NCBI GenBank assembly: GCA_034508935.3
Contig: CM067452.1
Coordinates: 3,335,364 to 3,399,363, forward strand
Direction: 5' to 3'
Length of the DNA: 64,000 nucleotides
DNA from: Berghia stephanieae
Taxonomy: Eukaryota; Mollusca; Gastropoda; Nudibranchia; Aeolidiidae
Positions 33,291-46,385 of the stretch are shown one piece after another (position 1 is the first letter of the stretch; each line of letters begins with the position of its first letter). Under the pieces are notes generated by a model. The model had not been told where the DNA came from. It saw only the letters and a program-made list of their open reading frames with translations, and did no database searches. Both the position numbers and the translations under genes were made by a program.

Positions 33291-33588
33291 GAGCATTTAT
33301 ATAGGGCAATATCCACTTAACGTGCTCAAAGCGCTTTACAAGGGGTCCCTGACCAACCGCAACACGTACCATGTAGAACGAAACATGACACCTGTAGGCA
33401 ATATTACAATTACAATTTTTTTCAGACAGAGACAATGCTCTTAACGGCCAGGTACTCATTTTACACCTGAGCACGGTGACAGAATGTGAGTAAAGAGCCT
33501 TTTCCAAGGACTCGACTATGCGCTGAGCGAGGCTCGAACCCAGAACCTTCTGATCCAAAAGCATATGTCATACCACTAGACCACACAA
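33291..33588 (-). repeat. tRNA-Pro-derived SINE A
   Basis: Tail 'gagcatttatatagggcaat' at the left, then 'aacggccaggtactcatttt'. The head at the right has the B box (gaggctcgaaccc) and A box (ataccactagaccaca) on the minus strand. Confidence 0.9.
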
Positions 33589-33599
33589 ATTAATTTAAT

Positions 33600-34401
33600 A
33601 CTTAATGTTTTATCCCTTGCATGGCATTTGATTTTTTTTGTACAATAAACATTTAATCGACTTTAGTGAAAATACTCCTACTTAAAATGCATGTTCCATC
33701 ATTATCAGCCTAGTCCCAGAAATTAAAGAGAGCACAACTAATCCTAATGAGAATTTAGAAGAGTGCAGAAATAGTAATTATCTATAGGTCTTAAATATGC
33801 TCCCTGACAGAAATAAATTCTATTCAAGGCTATTTTAGCATAATGCTCAGGATTTTTAAAACCTCTTTCACTCCTCTCTTCCCCACCCAAGAATAGAGAT
33901 CATATAATGCAGAGAACGCTATACGATTCTTTCATCTCTTTGCATTTATTAAAAGAGTTATTTCAATTGTGTATGTGTTATTGTACAATAAAAATATAAA
34001 GAGTTTAATGAATAAAAAGAATCGAAAAAATACGTTTATTCCACCCCTCCAAGTAAGATTATTAGATATTTCATAACCAACTGGTACGTATTAGTACTTC
34101 TATTCTCCAGCCATAATATGTGTCTTTCTCCTTCTGCTTAAATGACAAATTGACCCAAAATTAAAAACGTTGGATTTGTATTCATGCGCACCAAAAGATT
34201 ATTTATAATTACCAATCAGCTGTCTTTTACACCTAATTTCACACCAATACAATGTTCAAAAATATTCTGCAATCGGTGAATAAAATTTTTATTCAACGCG
34301 TTCAAAGCATTATTCAACGATGACGTATTTACTAAGAAATGATAGGATTTTCCAATGAGAGGGCTGGATTAATATATCACATTTCACCGTTCCCTCCAAT
34401 C
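33600..34401 (-). other. 3' UTR and flank of RPN2
   Basis: No ORF or repeat is evident. On the minus strand AATAAA (plus-strand 34035-34040) lies ~365 nt after the RPN2 stop and is a candidate poly(A) signal. Confidence 0.45.
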
Positions 34402-34535
34402 TTACCTTTTGGATGCTAAAGAACTCAACAATCGATTTCCAAACAAGAACGTCGGTATAGCCAAGAATCCCAGGTATCTCAATGTCTGGAACATGTTCAG
34501 CTCCACCCAGTAAAAATAGTATAAGGCAAATATAC
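34402..34535 (-). CDS. RPN2: RPN2 last exon
   Basis: Phase 1 start (G|GT), IFALYYFYWVELNMFQTLRY... to LASKR and TAA. It lies ~100 bp outside the transposon A end. Confidence 0.95.
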
Positions 34536-37500
34536 CTAGTAGAAATAAAAATAAAATAAAACTATATTGTATTATAAACATTTAATCAAAGCTTCAATTT
34601 TTAAGACAAGTTTATAGGGGCAAAAAGTATAAAATTAGGTATCCCAAACTAAAATTTCAACTGCAGAAAACTGCTGTTATTTTGAATTGAACAAATACAG
34701 ATTGTCAAACCATGAACAACAGTCTTTAAATGATTAAAATCGGACAACAAATAAAAAAGTTACGAATTTTTTATTTATTTAATAACTTGTAATTTTCGTA
34801 CACCAACAGAACATGCTACCAAACAGCAAGTTTAAGGTGCATCAAAACAAACAAAATAATAACAAAATTGAATAATTTGCAAGCAATCGCAAGCCATGGA
34901 CATAGAGAATAAGAAAAATACTCAAACAAATATTCACCTAGTATAATTCAGTTACTATACAGCATCAAAATCAAGAAAAAACATGACGCGCGTGAAAATA
35001 ATTTCACCGAAATCGCCAGATGTACCATCTTCGGCACTTTGCAGACTCGTCAGTAATCTAAATTAAGGCATGAAACTTATCTGAGCCTTAGAACTGGCAC
35101 CAGACAGTAAGCCCAATTTTTTTCAGAGAGATAGAGGCAATAATTACTGAGATTTTACGTCTCAAAATTCGAAAAAAGGCCGAAATCGCCAAAGGAAGAC
35201 ATTTTGAGAAAAAAACAGTGTTTCCGCTACCAAAAATTTAAATGATGAGATATGGCTATGAAACTTGACATACAAATGATTCGAGGGATGGGGAATCCAA
35301 ATTTTATGTCCTTTTCACAATAAGAATGACAAAAACAGAGTTATGAAAAGAAATCAAGATTTAAACTCTCGAAAATCAACAGAAATATATGTCAAAAAGG
35401 GGGAAAAGTCAAAAATTCATACCACGACCTAACACAATAATAGAAGTTAATGCTGCACCTACTGGTGGCGCACAGTCGATCAAATAAAATAAATAAAAAC
35501 ATTAGACAAAAAAGTCAGTACACAAAAGCATACAATATCCAATGCAACCCACGAACATGAAAATTTATACCTATCCATAAGTACATACTTTGAGACACCT
35601 CAACAATCAACCTAAAATTCAACGCCCTGCCCTAACACATTTTAGTTTATATAACTAAGGCAACAGTATAAGGACACGCTTTAATGCATATAAATGCACA
35701 GACACCGGGCAAACCTATCTTAGCGCTCTTGTTACTCATCATGTGAGCGTCAGCAAGATGGCTTTCTATTATTTCAACATTTTTAACACGCCTGAGTGTA
35801 CTTAAACACTTTAATATGTTTTTTTACCCGGCAGTTCATATTCATACAGGGAGTCCAATATATCTAATAATAGATTATACATACGCGGACTCTGGAAGCT
35901 GATCATATCCACATAGCCTATAAATGATAAAGATTAATTTAAACACGGACTATAATATTGCTATTATGGTCTAATAGCCCAACATCAGTATGAGTATAAG
36001 GGTTATCATTGGCTCTCCACTATACACATTTTAAATGCATTTATAAAATGTTTAAATAGAAATAGATATTATATTGGACTCCCTTACTGTATGAATATGA
36101 ACTTCCAGGTAAAAAAAACATATTAAAGTGTTTAAGTACACTCAGACGTGTTAAAAATGTTGAAATAATAGAAAGCCATCTTGCTTGACGCTAAACATGA
36201 TGAGTAAATAAAACATATGTAATAATCAGAAAAGCTACATAATTATGAGAAACAACAATTGTTTAAACAAAGCATGTCACTGATCAAATGTAAAGTGATG
36301 GAAATAGATACATAATTTCATTAATCAATATAATGTAAATGTTGCTACTCGAAGCGATAAATAATGTGAAATTGAATGTAAGCTTCAATTTAATTATAAA
36401 AACAGATAGAAGAATGGATGTTTCGTGTTTCCCCTTTACCAACAAACGCATTCAATTTAACGGCACTACCACATCATCTATAGTGTTTGGTTCATCCTGG
36501 TTGTTGACAAAGGAGAAACCTGAAACGTCCATTCTATCTGGTTTTGTAATTAAACTGAAGCTTGAATTTAATCTCATAGTGTTATTCAATCAACATCAGA
36601 ATCTGAAACCCTTCTTCGTTTGACAGCAGTTGACAAAAAAGATGCTTCTGCTTCATCATCAGTAATCATCCTTAACAAATAAATTTCTCAAAAATAACAT
36701 CAATCTTTTTGACATAAGAGGGGAATGACCCATAAGGAATTTTACTTTTCATCAACTCCCAGTATGGCCCAGCGATAGTCAGATTAAACAGTGAAATAGC
36801 AGCAACTAAAGAAATTACCCTACTATCCCTCAAATCTGCAACAATACTTTGAAGCTTTAAATTGTCACCTGAAACTTCATTTTCTAGAAAATCAAGAACA
36901 TGTTTATGATGGTACAAAAGAGCATGAGCATTTTCAAATATATTATTGAAACGATTACTTCTAAAACTGCAAAACTGAGACTTAATATTATTAGCTTCAC
37001 AATAATTTAGCCATCCTTCCCTTGCCCCATTTTTCTCATCCCCCCGAGGTCCCAATACTTCTGCAGTTAGTCTTATAGCACGTAAGGCTGCACTTTCTTT
37101 ACCAATACTAGACTGAAAATGATTAAACTTTGCTGACTGTCCCTCCCAAGTGAACCCCCCTCTTTAATTACATCCCTCTCAAATTCTAACACAGCACTCT
37201 CAACAGCTTTAGATAGACCAAGCAAAAAATGCGCGTTACAATACAAAAAATGTGTACATATATCCTCATCATGCAAAACACTCTTACGCCATTCATGAAT
37301 TTTTTTATTTAAAAGTTTCATATTTGCCGCTCTATCGGACATAAGTTTTGTTCTTTAATTTTAAATTAAAATTTCTTTCTTTAAAATATTACATTCTGAT
37401 GAATCGACTTTATAGATGAAAACAATTTTTTGGAAGAGACAGACTTTGATAATCTTCTAACATGGTCAACATTAACAATTGTGGAAGAAAGTGGGATGTG

Positions 37501-40500
37501 GGACTCTGAAAAAGATTCTGGCAATAAAACAGAAGTGATCGGTGCAGGGGTACATTCAGGTTTGGCTGGATTCTGAGTAGAAACAGACGTAGAGGGTAGA
37601 GGGGTAGAACCAAAAGTGAATGACGATGATGGTAGTGGTGCTGAACATGAATCAGGTGTGGACACATTCCGAGAATTAATATTTGTGGAGAGATGAGGGG
37701 TAGAACCAGATACAGTAGAAATGCAGGACGATGGTGGTGGTGGTGGTGGTGAGCTGAGAATCTTAGTAGAAGTAGAAGGTTGACTTGATGATGGTAGTAC
37801 AGATGAAGGAAATAAAACGGTTGGCTGAGGACTCAGTGCTGGCCAGTCAACAGTAGTCGACGGTGGTGGTGAGCTGAGAATCTTAGAAGAAGTAGAAGGT
37901 TGACTTGATGATGGTAGTACAGATGAAGGAAATAAAACGGTTGGCTGAGGACTCAGTGCTGGCCAGTCAACAGTAGATGACAGTGGGGGTGGTGGTGGTG
38001 GCGATGACGAGGGTGGCTTTGTGGCTGTGGCAGGAGGAGAGATGACAGGGAAAGAAGGGTTTCCTGAGCCATGCCTGAAGTGCTGCTGGGTCCCTGCTGA
38101 TATTCTTTATCAGCTTCCCCTTCTTTGTTTCTGCAGCGAGATACATGCCTCGTAACTTCTCTCTCGTGCAAATTACAGGAGAAGACGATATGTTTTCTAG
38201 AAATTTATGGAAGTCTCCATAAGTATGTCCATGTTTCAGGAGAAAATTGCCGAGGTCCACAGCAATTTCATTTGACACAACAGTCTTTTTAAAATTGTTC
38301 TTCTCCAATGTCATGTCTACACCAATGGCATTGAGGGCATCACTGATGTGGTGAAGATCCACAGGTGCATTCAAAAACGTTTTATCTTTCCCTTTTGCCG
38401 CCTTCACCACCTTCAAAATTTTTCGCCAGATACTATTGACAGGATAACTTGAGTCTGGACTTAACTTGGAGAACCATTGTTCCACCTAGAAGGGAAAAAA
38501 TAACCAGAAAATATTGAAGGGCTTATAACTAATGCATTAGTATATTAGAACAGAAAAAAAATAGAATCTTATACAAAAAGATAACCCTTGATAATATCAG
38601 AATCCAACAAGTTTAAAAAAAGATAAGGATTAGGTATGAAAAAATTAATATACTTTGCTAGAGAGAGGAACACAGGGATGGTTTAGAATTTAATTGTATT
38701 CCATAGCAAACATCTAGTCTTGTCTAACCTAGTAAAGACCTTTTCAACTAGTGCTATTATACCAACAGCACATGGCCCATTGCTAATTGCTGACTGTTGC
38801 AGGCATGCTTAAATTATATCATAAAAAGAGCCATAAACACGTCTTTTACTTGTCTATGTCACTCAGTCACTTGTAACTACAAACCCAAATAAACTCAACC
38901 ATACATGTTAACAATAAAATCTACTCGCAACCATCATGAACTTATATGAATCTGAAAGCTCCATAGCGGGACCTTGTGTTTTACAAAAAAAAAAATCAAA
39001 TCATAAGCTGGTTTAGCCTCACTGTACTGATAATATTAGCGCAGTAAAAAACATCAAAAACAACCAAAATATTTATCAAAAAATATAATGGTAGCCTGTG
39101 ACAACGAAAACAGATGTGTCATATATTCATAGAAACCTTACCTCAGACACTGTCGTTTTGGCTTCAAAGCGCAGATGATAAAGCTGGACAAACAGCTTGT
39201 TTGTCACTTGCACAGGTGGGAGTGCAGGTCTACGACCTTTCCCCTACATCAAAAATGAAGCCCTGAGACGACTCATTTGTTCGTCATCTGAAAATGGAGA
39301 ATTAAAATGTTCAAACTTATTTGAGATGTGATAATAATAATAAATAGTTTCTATACACCGCCTTACCCTGTATTTCAACAAGCTCAACGCGCTAAATGAT
39401 TACTCATTACCATCAACACTATCTATCGAAACTCAACTGTCAAATTCAAATAGGCAGGATTCAAGAATTTAATATAAATCTAAAACTGATATTATAACCA
39501 AGCAACCATCACCAAGTCAATCCCATAGTCATAGCATCAAAGTAAAACAAGCTTTTCTACCAAGTAGTCTATACAGTCAAAGGTTAAAGGTTAAATTTAA
39601 ACTGGAGTTTGAGTCACTATAGTATAATAATAGTAATAGTTCCATCAATCGTGGCATGGGTGAAACTGGATCTTTAAAAAACGATTGAAAAACAAACAAG
39701 TTGGATACTACTCATTGATGACACCTGATGAAGAATGGAGCAATCCTGTTAAGATTATTATTATAAGATCAAACAATGTGCACCAGATTTCGTCCCAATT
39801 GTCAATAATTTCTTAATGAATGAGCTTGACTTAATCTAAATTTCAGAAAATTGAGAAACAACTAGACTTAGACGTCGATAGTGTGATACTTTCCATTTCC
39901 TAGTACAAGTAGGACTCACAATCACAAGCACAAGTCTAGCAGTCAGGACGGACACTGACACGACCAGTTTCTATTATTTTATTTTTAATCTAGAAGTATC
40001 AGTGATAATGACACGTTCATTCTTAGCAAGCGGTGGGCTCCCATTAATAATAATAATGATAATAATAATAATAATAATAATAGCCTTCATGAATGAACAC
40101 GAATTGTCTAGCGGTTACAAACATTATCCATTAATTCAGAAAAGTGAGTGGAGCAAACAGTATCAGTATCAGTATCATGATAAGATTAAGACAAGATAGA
40201 GAAAAGTTCGATCTACTCAAACACCGATCATAATGATAATAAAATAAAAAACAATAAGATTTACTTACCACATAATTCAAGTAAGTCCATGTCCATAATT
40301 GAAACACTTTTGACTATTCTAGATGGCTGTTTGGAAACGTTTGTCACTCCTTACAATCGGTCTCGGTCACCGGCAGTGTATCAACTCACGCGTCGGACGG
40401 TAGGAGAGAAAGAAAGAGAAAGCGGAAACAAAGGCTTTGCTTTTAAAGATGGCGCTATGTGTTGAATCAAGCCAGCATGCTGGATTTTTGATATTATAGC

Positions 40501-41684
40501 CTTCAAATGCTGCAGATTTTTATGGTGTAATTTTTTCGCCGTTTATTAACCGTTACGAGAGTCAAATTTTCAGTCAAAAATAGGGTAAATTCAGTTAAAT
40601 TTTAATAATATTTTTGTGTGTTTATAAACGAAAAAATTACACCACACGAAAGGGCATTAAAAGGAGATTCTCCCACACTTGATTTCACAGCTGTTGGTCC
40701 GTTCAGCTTTTAGCGCGAGCAGATCTTGTGACGAGACCCGAATTTCGGTCGATCGGCACGCAGTTTTCACAGCGAAATTTGCAATCGGATCTCTTTATGA
40801 GGGCGTTTTTGAATAGCTGTTAAAAGTTCACATAGCTTGAATAGTTTAAATATTTAGCTCATCTTATAGAGCAGATATTGAAATATAATATTGTCCTTTT
40901 TTTTATTAAATAAAGTTTAATTCAAGAGAGAGAGAGACAGATATTAAGACCCCACTTTTTGATCGATCACGGCAAATTCGCCTGCCACACAGCGGTAGTT
41001 TGGGATACCTAGTTGTACACAGATTTGTCTTTGCTCTCTTTCAGTCTGAAGTATCTTTGACTTTCCCTGAAGGTGGTCCACCAAATCATCAACCCTAGAG
41101 CAGTTTTCCAAGAAGCCAGAAATTAAAGTGAGTGGTAATTACTATAAGTATATTGTAAGAGTGAAGTGCACTGAGCATGGTAAATCATTGGCATGCTCTG
41201 TATAAATGGTCATATTTTCTGTTTCATTTATTTTAGTTTCTTTTGATTTTAGACAGGACCGTTGTCGATATAAAAGAAGAAAAAGGCAAGACATTTTTTA
41301 AATTTTATTTGGATAAAGTGATGAGTATTGATGTTAAGAACTTTAAACTTTAATTAATTAGCTTTGCCATTAAAAAAAAAAAAAATTGGGGGTGGGGGAG
41401 TGGGATCCAATGATTACTGTACTTTTATTTGATTCTCATTCATCTCTATTTCCACTCTCCAGCATCAATTTAGCGTCCCAGAGAAACGGCCTTCCAAAGT
41501 TGTTATCCTTAGCATTCACCGGTTTGTTTTGGTTCCTCTCCTCATCCTTCTACTTTTGGTAAGTGACATTGACATACAAGCACCTCCTATCTCCTGGTCA
41601 TCCTGTTAGATTCCCATACCGTTTTGGAATTGGTTCTCACCAACATGAAGGATAGATGTTAACATTTATTGCTAGAATTGTTAA

Positions 41685-41765
<81 letters not shown>

Positions 41766-41843
41766 ATATTATTATTTTTATTGTTTTAATTATTTATTAT
41801 TATTATTTATTATTATTATTATTATTATTATTTTTATATTTTA

Positions 41844-41924
<81 letters not shown>

Positions 41925-44900
41925 GCTGTTATGTGATAATTGGTAACATGTATTTATAGAACAACTATCATTTATGATTTTTTTGTGAACAAAATATCCC
42001 TGAAAACTAAAATTCTTTCCAAACTACTTGCCTATCTAAATGGGCTGTTTTTGTCTGAGCTTGACTTTGTTTTGAAGATTTTACTACAAGTCCTTCAGTC
42101 TCGTGACATATTGTCACATTAAGCGCACTGCAAATAAAGCACTGTGAAATACTGCACAGCAAAGTGAAAGAAGTGAAATTATCATAGTTAATTTTTGACA
42201 ATGTTTTTTAAAAACCTTTTACTCCTTCCAGTGGCTGAAATTGGGTGTGAATGTATCCAACTTCCCTTGAGTCTAAGCGCTGTTGGATTCCATGTTTGTC
42301 TTGCAGGTTAGTAATCATACTGTTTGTTTTAGATAAGTTCTCACTGGATTCGAGCACACTCTTAGGAAAGACCAAAAAGCATGTTAGAATCTGACGGTCA
42401 TGGATGGTAATAATGACTCATTATATAGATACAATGAGGTCACCCAGCTAGCGTGCTGTATTGAAGAGCGTGCTGGAATCAGCTAGTACTGTTTCAAAAT
42501 GGACAAGCTAGCAGAATCCGTTAGAGAAACAAAAAACTTAGAATCCACTTACTAAGAGACTTCTCATTTAATTTATTGTCTTTAGGTTTGAAAGATCTTA
42601 CAAAAAGGTGTCATGCACTTTGAGCACAATTACTATTACTCCACATTGTGTAAACACATTGAAAGTTACAAAAGGGAAATTGTCCCAATACCTTTATGTT
42701 TTAAAGAATAGTGAGTTATTATGTGGATATTGTTCTATATAAAAGCGAATTAAAATTGTTTTTTGTATTGTTTTTTAGAAATATTTCTCATTGTTCCTCC
42801 CCCCCCCCCCCCCCCACATTAATCCTTTTATCAAATGAGGGAAAACACAGATAGGGCAGTGTGGCTCAGTCAAGTCTTTGCTTCGTACCCGAAAGGTACC
42901 AATTTCAATCACCCGCCGCTGCGCTGTGTGGCCTTGAGCGAGTCACTTTGCGGCGCTGCACTGCGGCTAACGCCTGGGTTATTCCAGTCTTCCCTTGGAA
43001 TAGACCCTAAAGACAAATTTCCCCTTGGGGATGAATAAAGGGAATTTTATTTTATTTATTTATTTTATTAGGTATCCCAAACTACCGCTGTGTGGCAGGC
43101 GAATTTGCCGTGATCGATCAAAAAGTGGGTTGTTAATATCTGTCTCTCTCTCTCTTGAATTAAACTTTATTTAATAAAAAAAAGGATAATATTATATTTC
43201 AATATCTGCTCTACAAGATGAGCTAAATATTTAAACTATTCAGCTATGTGAACTTTTTAACAGCTATTCAAAAAACGCCCTCATAAAGAGATCCGATTGC
43301 AAATTTTCGCTGTGAAAACTGCGTACCGATCGACCGAAATTCGGGTCTCGTCACAAGATCTGCTCGCGCTAAAAGCTGAACGGACCAACAGCTGTGAAAT
43401 CAAGTGTGGGAGAATCTCCTTTTAATGCCCTTTCGTGTGGTGTAATTTTTTCGTTTATAAACACAACAAAAATATTATTAAAATTTAACTGAATTTACCC
43501 TATTTTGACTGAAAATTTGACTCTCGTAACGGTTAATAAACGGCGAAAAAATTACACCATAAAAATCTGCAGCATTTGAAGGCTATAATATCAAAAATCC
43601 AGCATGCTGGCTTGATTCAACACATAGCGCCATCTTTAAAAGTTCCATCAATCGTGGCATGGGTGAAATGGATCTTTAAAAAACGATTGAAAAACAAACA
43701 AGTTGGATACTAACCCTTGATGACACCTGATGAAGAATGGAGCAATCCTGTTAAGATTATTATTATAAAATCAAACAAAGTGACCAGATTTCGTCCCAAA
43801 TTTTCAATAATTTCTTAATGAAGAGCTTGACTTAATTAAATTTCAGAAAATTTAGAAAAAACTAGACTTAGACCGATAGTGTGTACTTTCCATTTCCCAG
43901 TACAAGTAGGACTCACAATCCCAACAAAGTCTAGCATCAGGGGACACTGACCGACCCGTTTTATTATTTTTTTTTTAATCTAGAAGTTCAGTATAAAGAA
44001 GTTTATTCTTTTGCAACGGGGGGCTCCCCTTAAAAATAATAAGAAAAATAATAATAATAATAATAGCCCTTTATGAAGAACACAATTGTCTAGCGGTTAC
44101 AAACTTTCCATTAATTCAGAAAAGTAGTGGAGCAAACAGTATCAGTATCATATCATGATAAGATTAAGACAAGATAGAGAAAAGTTCGATTACTCAAACA
44201 CCCCTATAATGATAATAAAATAAAAAACAATAAGATTTAAATTACCCTAATTCAAGTAAGTCCATGTCCATAATTGAAACACTTTTTACTATTCTGATGG
44301 CGTTTGGAAACGTTTTTCACTCCTTACAATCGGGCTCGGTCACCGGCAGTGTATCAACTCACGCGTCGGACGGTAGGAGAGAAAGAAAGAGAAAGCGGAA
44401 ACAAAGGCTTTGCTTTTAAAGATGGCGCTATGTGTTGAATCAAGCCAGCATGCTGGATTTTTGATATTATAGCCTTCAAATGCTGCAGATTTTTATGGTG
44501 TAATTTTTTCGCCGTTTATTAACCGTTACGAGAGTCAAATTTTCAGTCAAAAATAGGGTAAATTCAGTTAAATTTTAATAATATTTTTGTTGTGTTTATA
44601 AACGAAAAAATTACACCACACGAAAGGGCATTAAAAGGAGATTCTCCCACACTTGATTTCACAGCTGTTGGTCCGTTCAGCTTTTAGCGCGAGCAGATCT
44701 TGTGACGAGACCCGAATTTCGGTCGATCGGTACGCAGTTTTCACAGCGAAAATTTGCAATCGGATCTCTTTATGAGGGCGTTTTTGAATAGCTGTTAAAA
44801 AGTTCACATAGCTTGAATAGTTTAAATATTTAGCTCATCTTGTAGAGCAGATATTGAAATATAATATTATCCTTTTTTTTATTAAATAAAGTTTAATTCA

Positions 44901-46145
44901 AGAGAGAGAGAGACAGATATTAACAACCCACTTTTTGATCGATCACGGCAAATTCGCCTGCCACACAGCGGTAGTTTGGGATACCTAATAAAATAAATAA
45001 ATAAAATAAAATTCCCTTTATTCATCCCCAAGGGGAAATTTGTCTTTAGGGTCTATTCCAAGGGAAGACTGGAATAACCCAGGCGTTAGCCGCAGTGCAG
45101 CGCCGCAAAGTGACTCGCTCAAGGCCACACAGCGCAGCGGCGGGTGATTGAAATTGGTACCTTTCGGGTACGAAGCAAAGACTTGACTGAGCCACACTGC
45201 CCCTATCTGGTGTTTTCCCTCATTTGATAAAAGGATTAATGTGGGGGGGGGGGGGGGGGAGGAACAATGAGGAAATATTTCTAAAAAACAATACAAAAAA
45301 CAATTTTAATTCGCTTTTATATAGAACAATATCCACATAATAAGCTCACTATTCTTTAAAACATAAAGGTATTGGGACAAGTTTCCCTTTTGTAACTTTC
45401 AATGTGTTTACACAATGTGGAGTAATAGTAATTGTGCTCAAAGTGCATGACACCTTTTTGTAAGATCTTTCAAACCTAAAGGACAATAAATTAAATGAGA
45501 AGTCTCTTAGTAAGTGGATTCTAAGTTTTTTGTTTCTCTAACGGATTCTGCTAGCTTGTCCATTTTGAAACAGTACTAGCTGGATTCCAGCACGCTCTTC
45601 AATACAGCACGCTAGAGCTGGGTGACCTCATTGTATCTATATAATGAGTCATTATTACCATCCATGACCGTCAGATTCTAACATGCTTTTTGGTCTTTCC
45701 TAAGAGTGTGCTCGAATCCAGTGAGAACTTATCTTAAAACAAACAGTATGATTACTAACCTGCAAGACAAACATGGAATCCAACAGCGCTTAGACTCAAG
45801 GGGAAGTTGGATACATTCACACCCAATTTCAGCCACTGGAAGGAGTAAAAGGTTTTTAAAAAACATTGTCAAAAATTAACTATGATAATTTCACTTCTTT
45901 CACTTTGCTGTGCAGGTATTTCACAGTGCTTTATTTGCAGTGCGCTTAATGTGACAATATGTCACGAGACTGAAGGGACTTGTAGTAAAATCTTCAAAAC
46001 AAAGTCAAGCTCAGACAAAAACAGCCCATTTAGATAGGCAAGTAGTTTGGAAAGAATTTTAGTTTTCAGGGATATTTTGTTCACAAAAAAATCATAAATG
46101 ATAGGTTGTTCTATAAATACATGTTACCAATTATCACATAACAGC

Positions 46146-46226
<81 letters not shown>

Positions 46227-46238
46227 TAAAATAATAAA

Positions 46239-46280
<42 letters not shown>

Positions 46281-46301
46281 TAAAACAATAAAAATAATAA
46301 T

Positions 46302-46385
<84 letters not shown>

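Larger units (their letters stand above)
34638..41009 (-). mobile_element. DNA transposon copy A, internally deleted
   Basis: 6,372 bp, the inverse of copy B. TIR ggtatcccaaacta at both ends, TA on each side. Relative to B it lacks ~0.78 kb (the coiled-coil and SDGTS part of the transposase) and ~0.73 kb near the transposase C-terminus. It has one fewer Pro-rich 120-bp repeat and a TAG in the exon 2 equivalent (near 39245), so it cannot encode a transposase. It still has both ends and so could be mobilised in trans. Confidence 0.9.
41012..43068 (+). repeat. host segment S' (antisense copy of RPN2 exons)
   Basis: A second copy of 44988-47066 in reverse orientation, with RPN2 exon copies at 41045-41127 (83 nt, one C short), 41463-41558 (offsetting one-base changes) and 42232-42306 (75 nt, one C short). 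The (ATT)n tract at 41685-41925 and SINE D at 42850-43068 match those in S. The differences are mainly homopolymer lengths, as in unpolished long-read sequence. Confidence 0.92.

Noticed and set aside
41045-42306. A second functional RPN2 gene on the plus strand
   Set aside because: Only three of twelve exons, two with one-base losses, and no first or last exon: a copied segment, not a gene.
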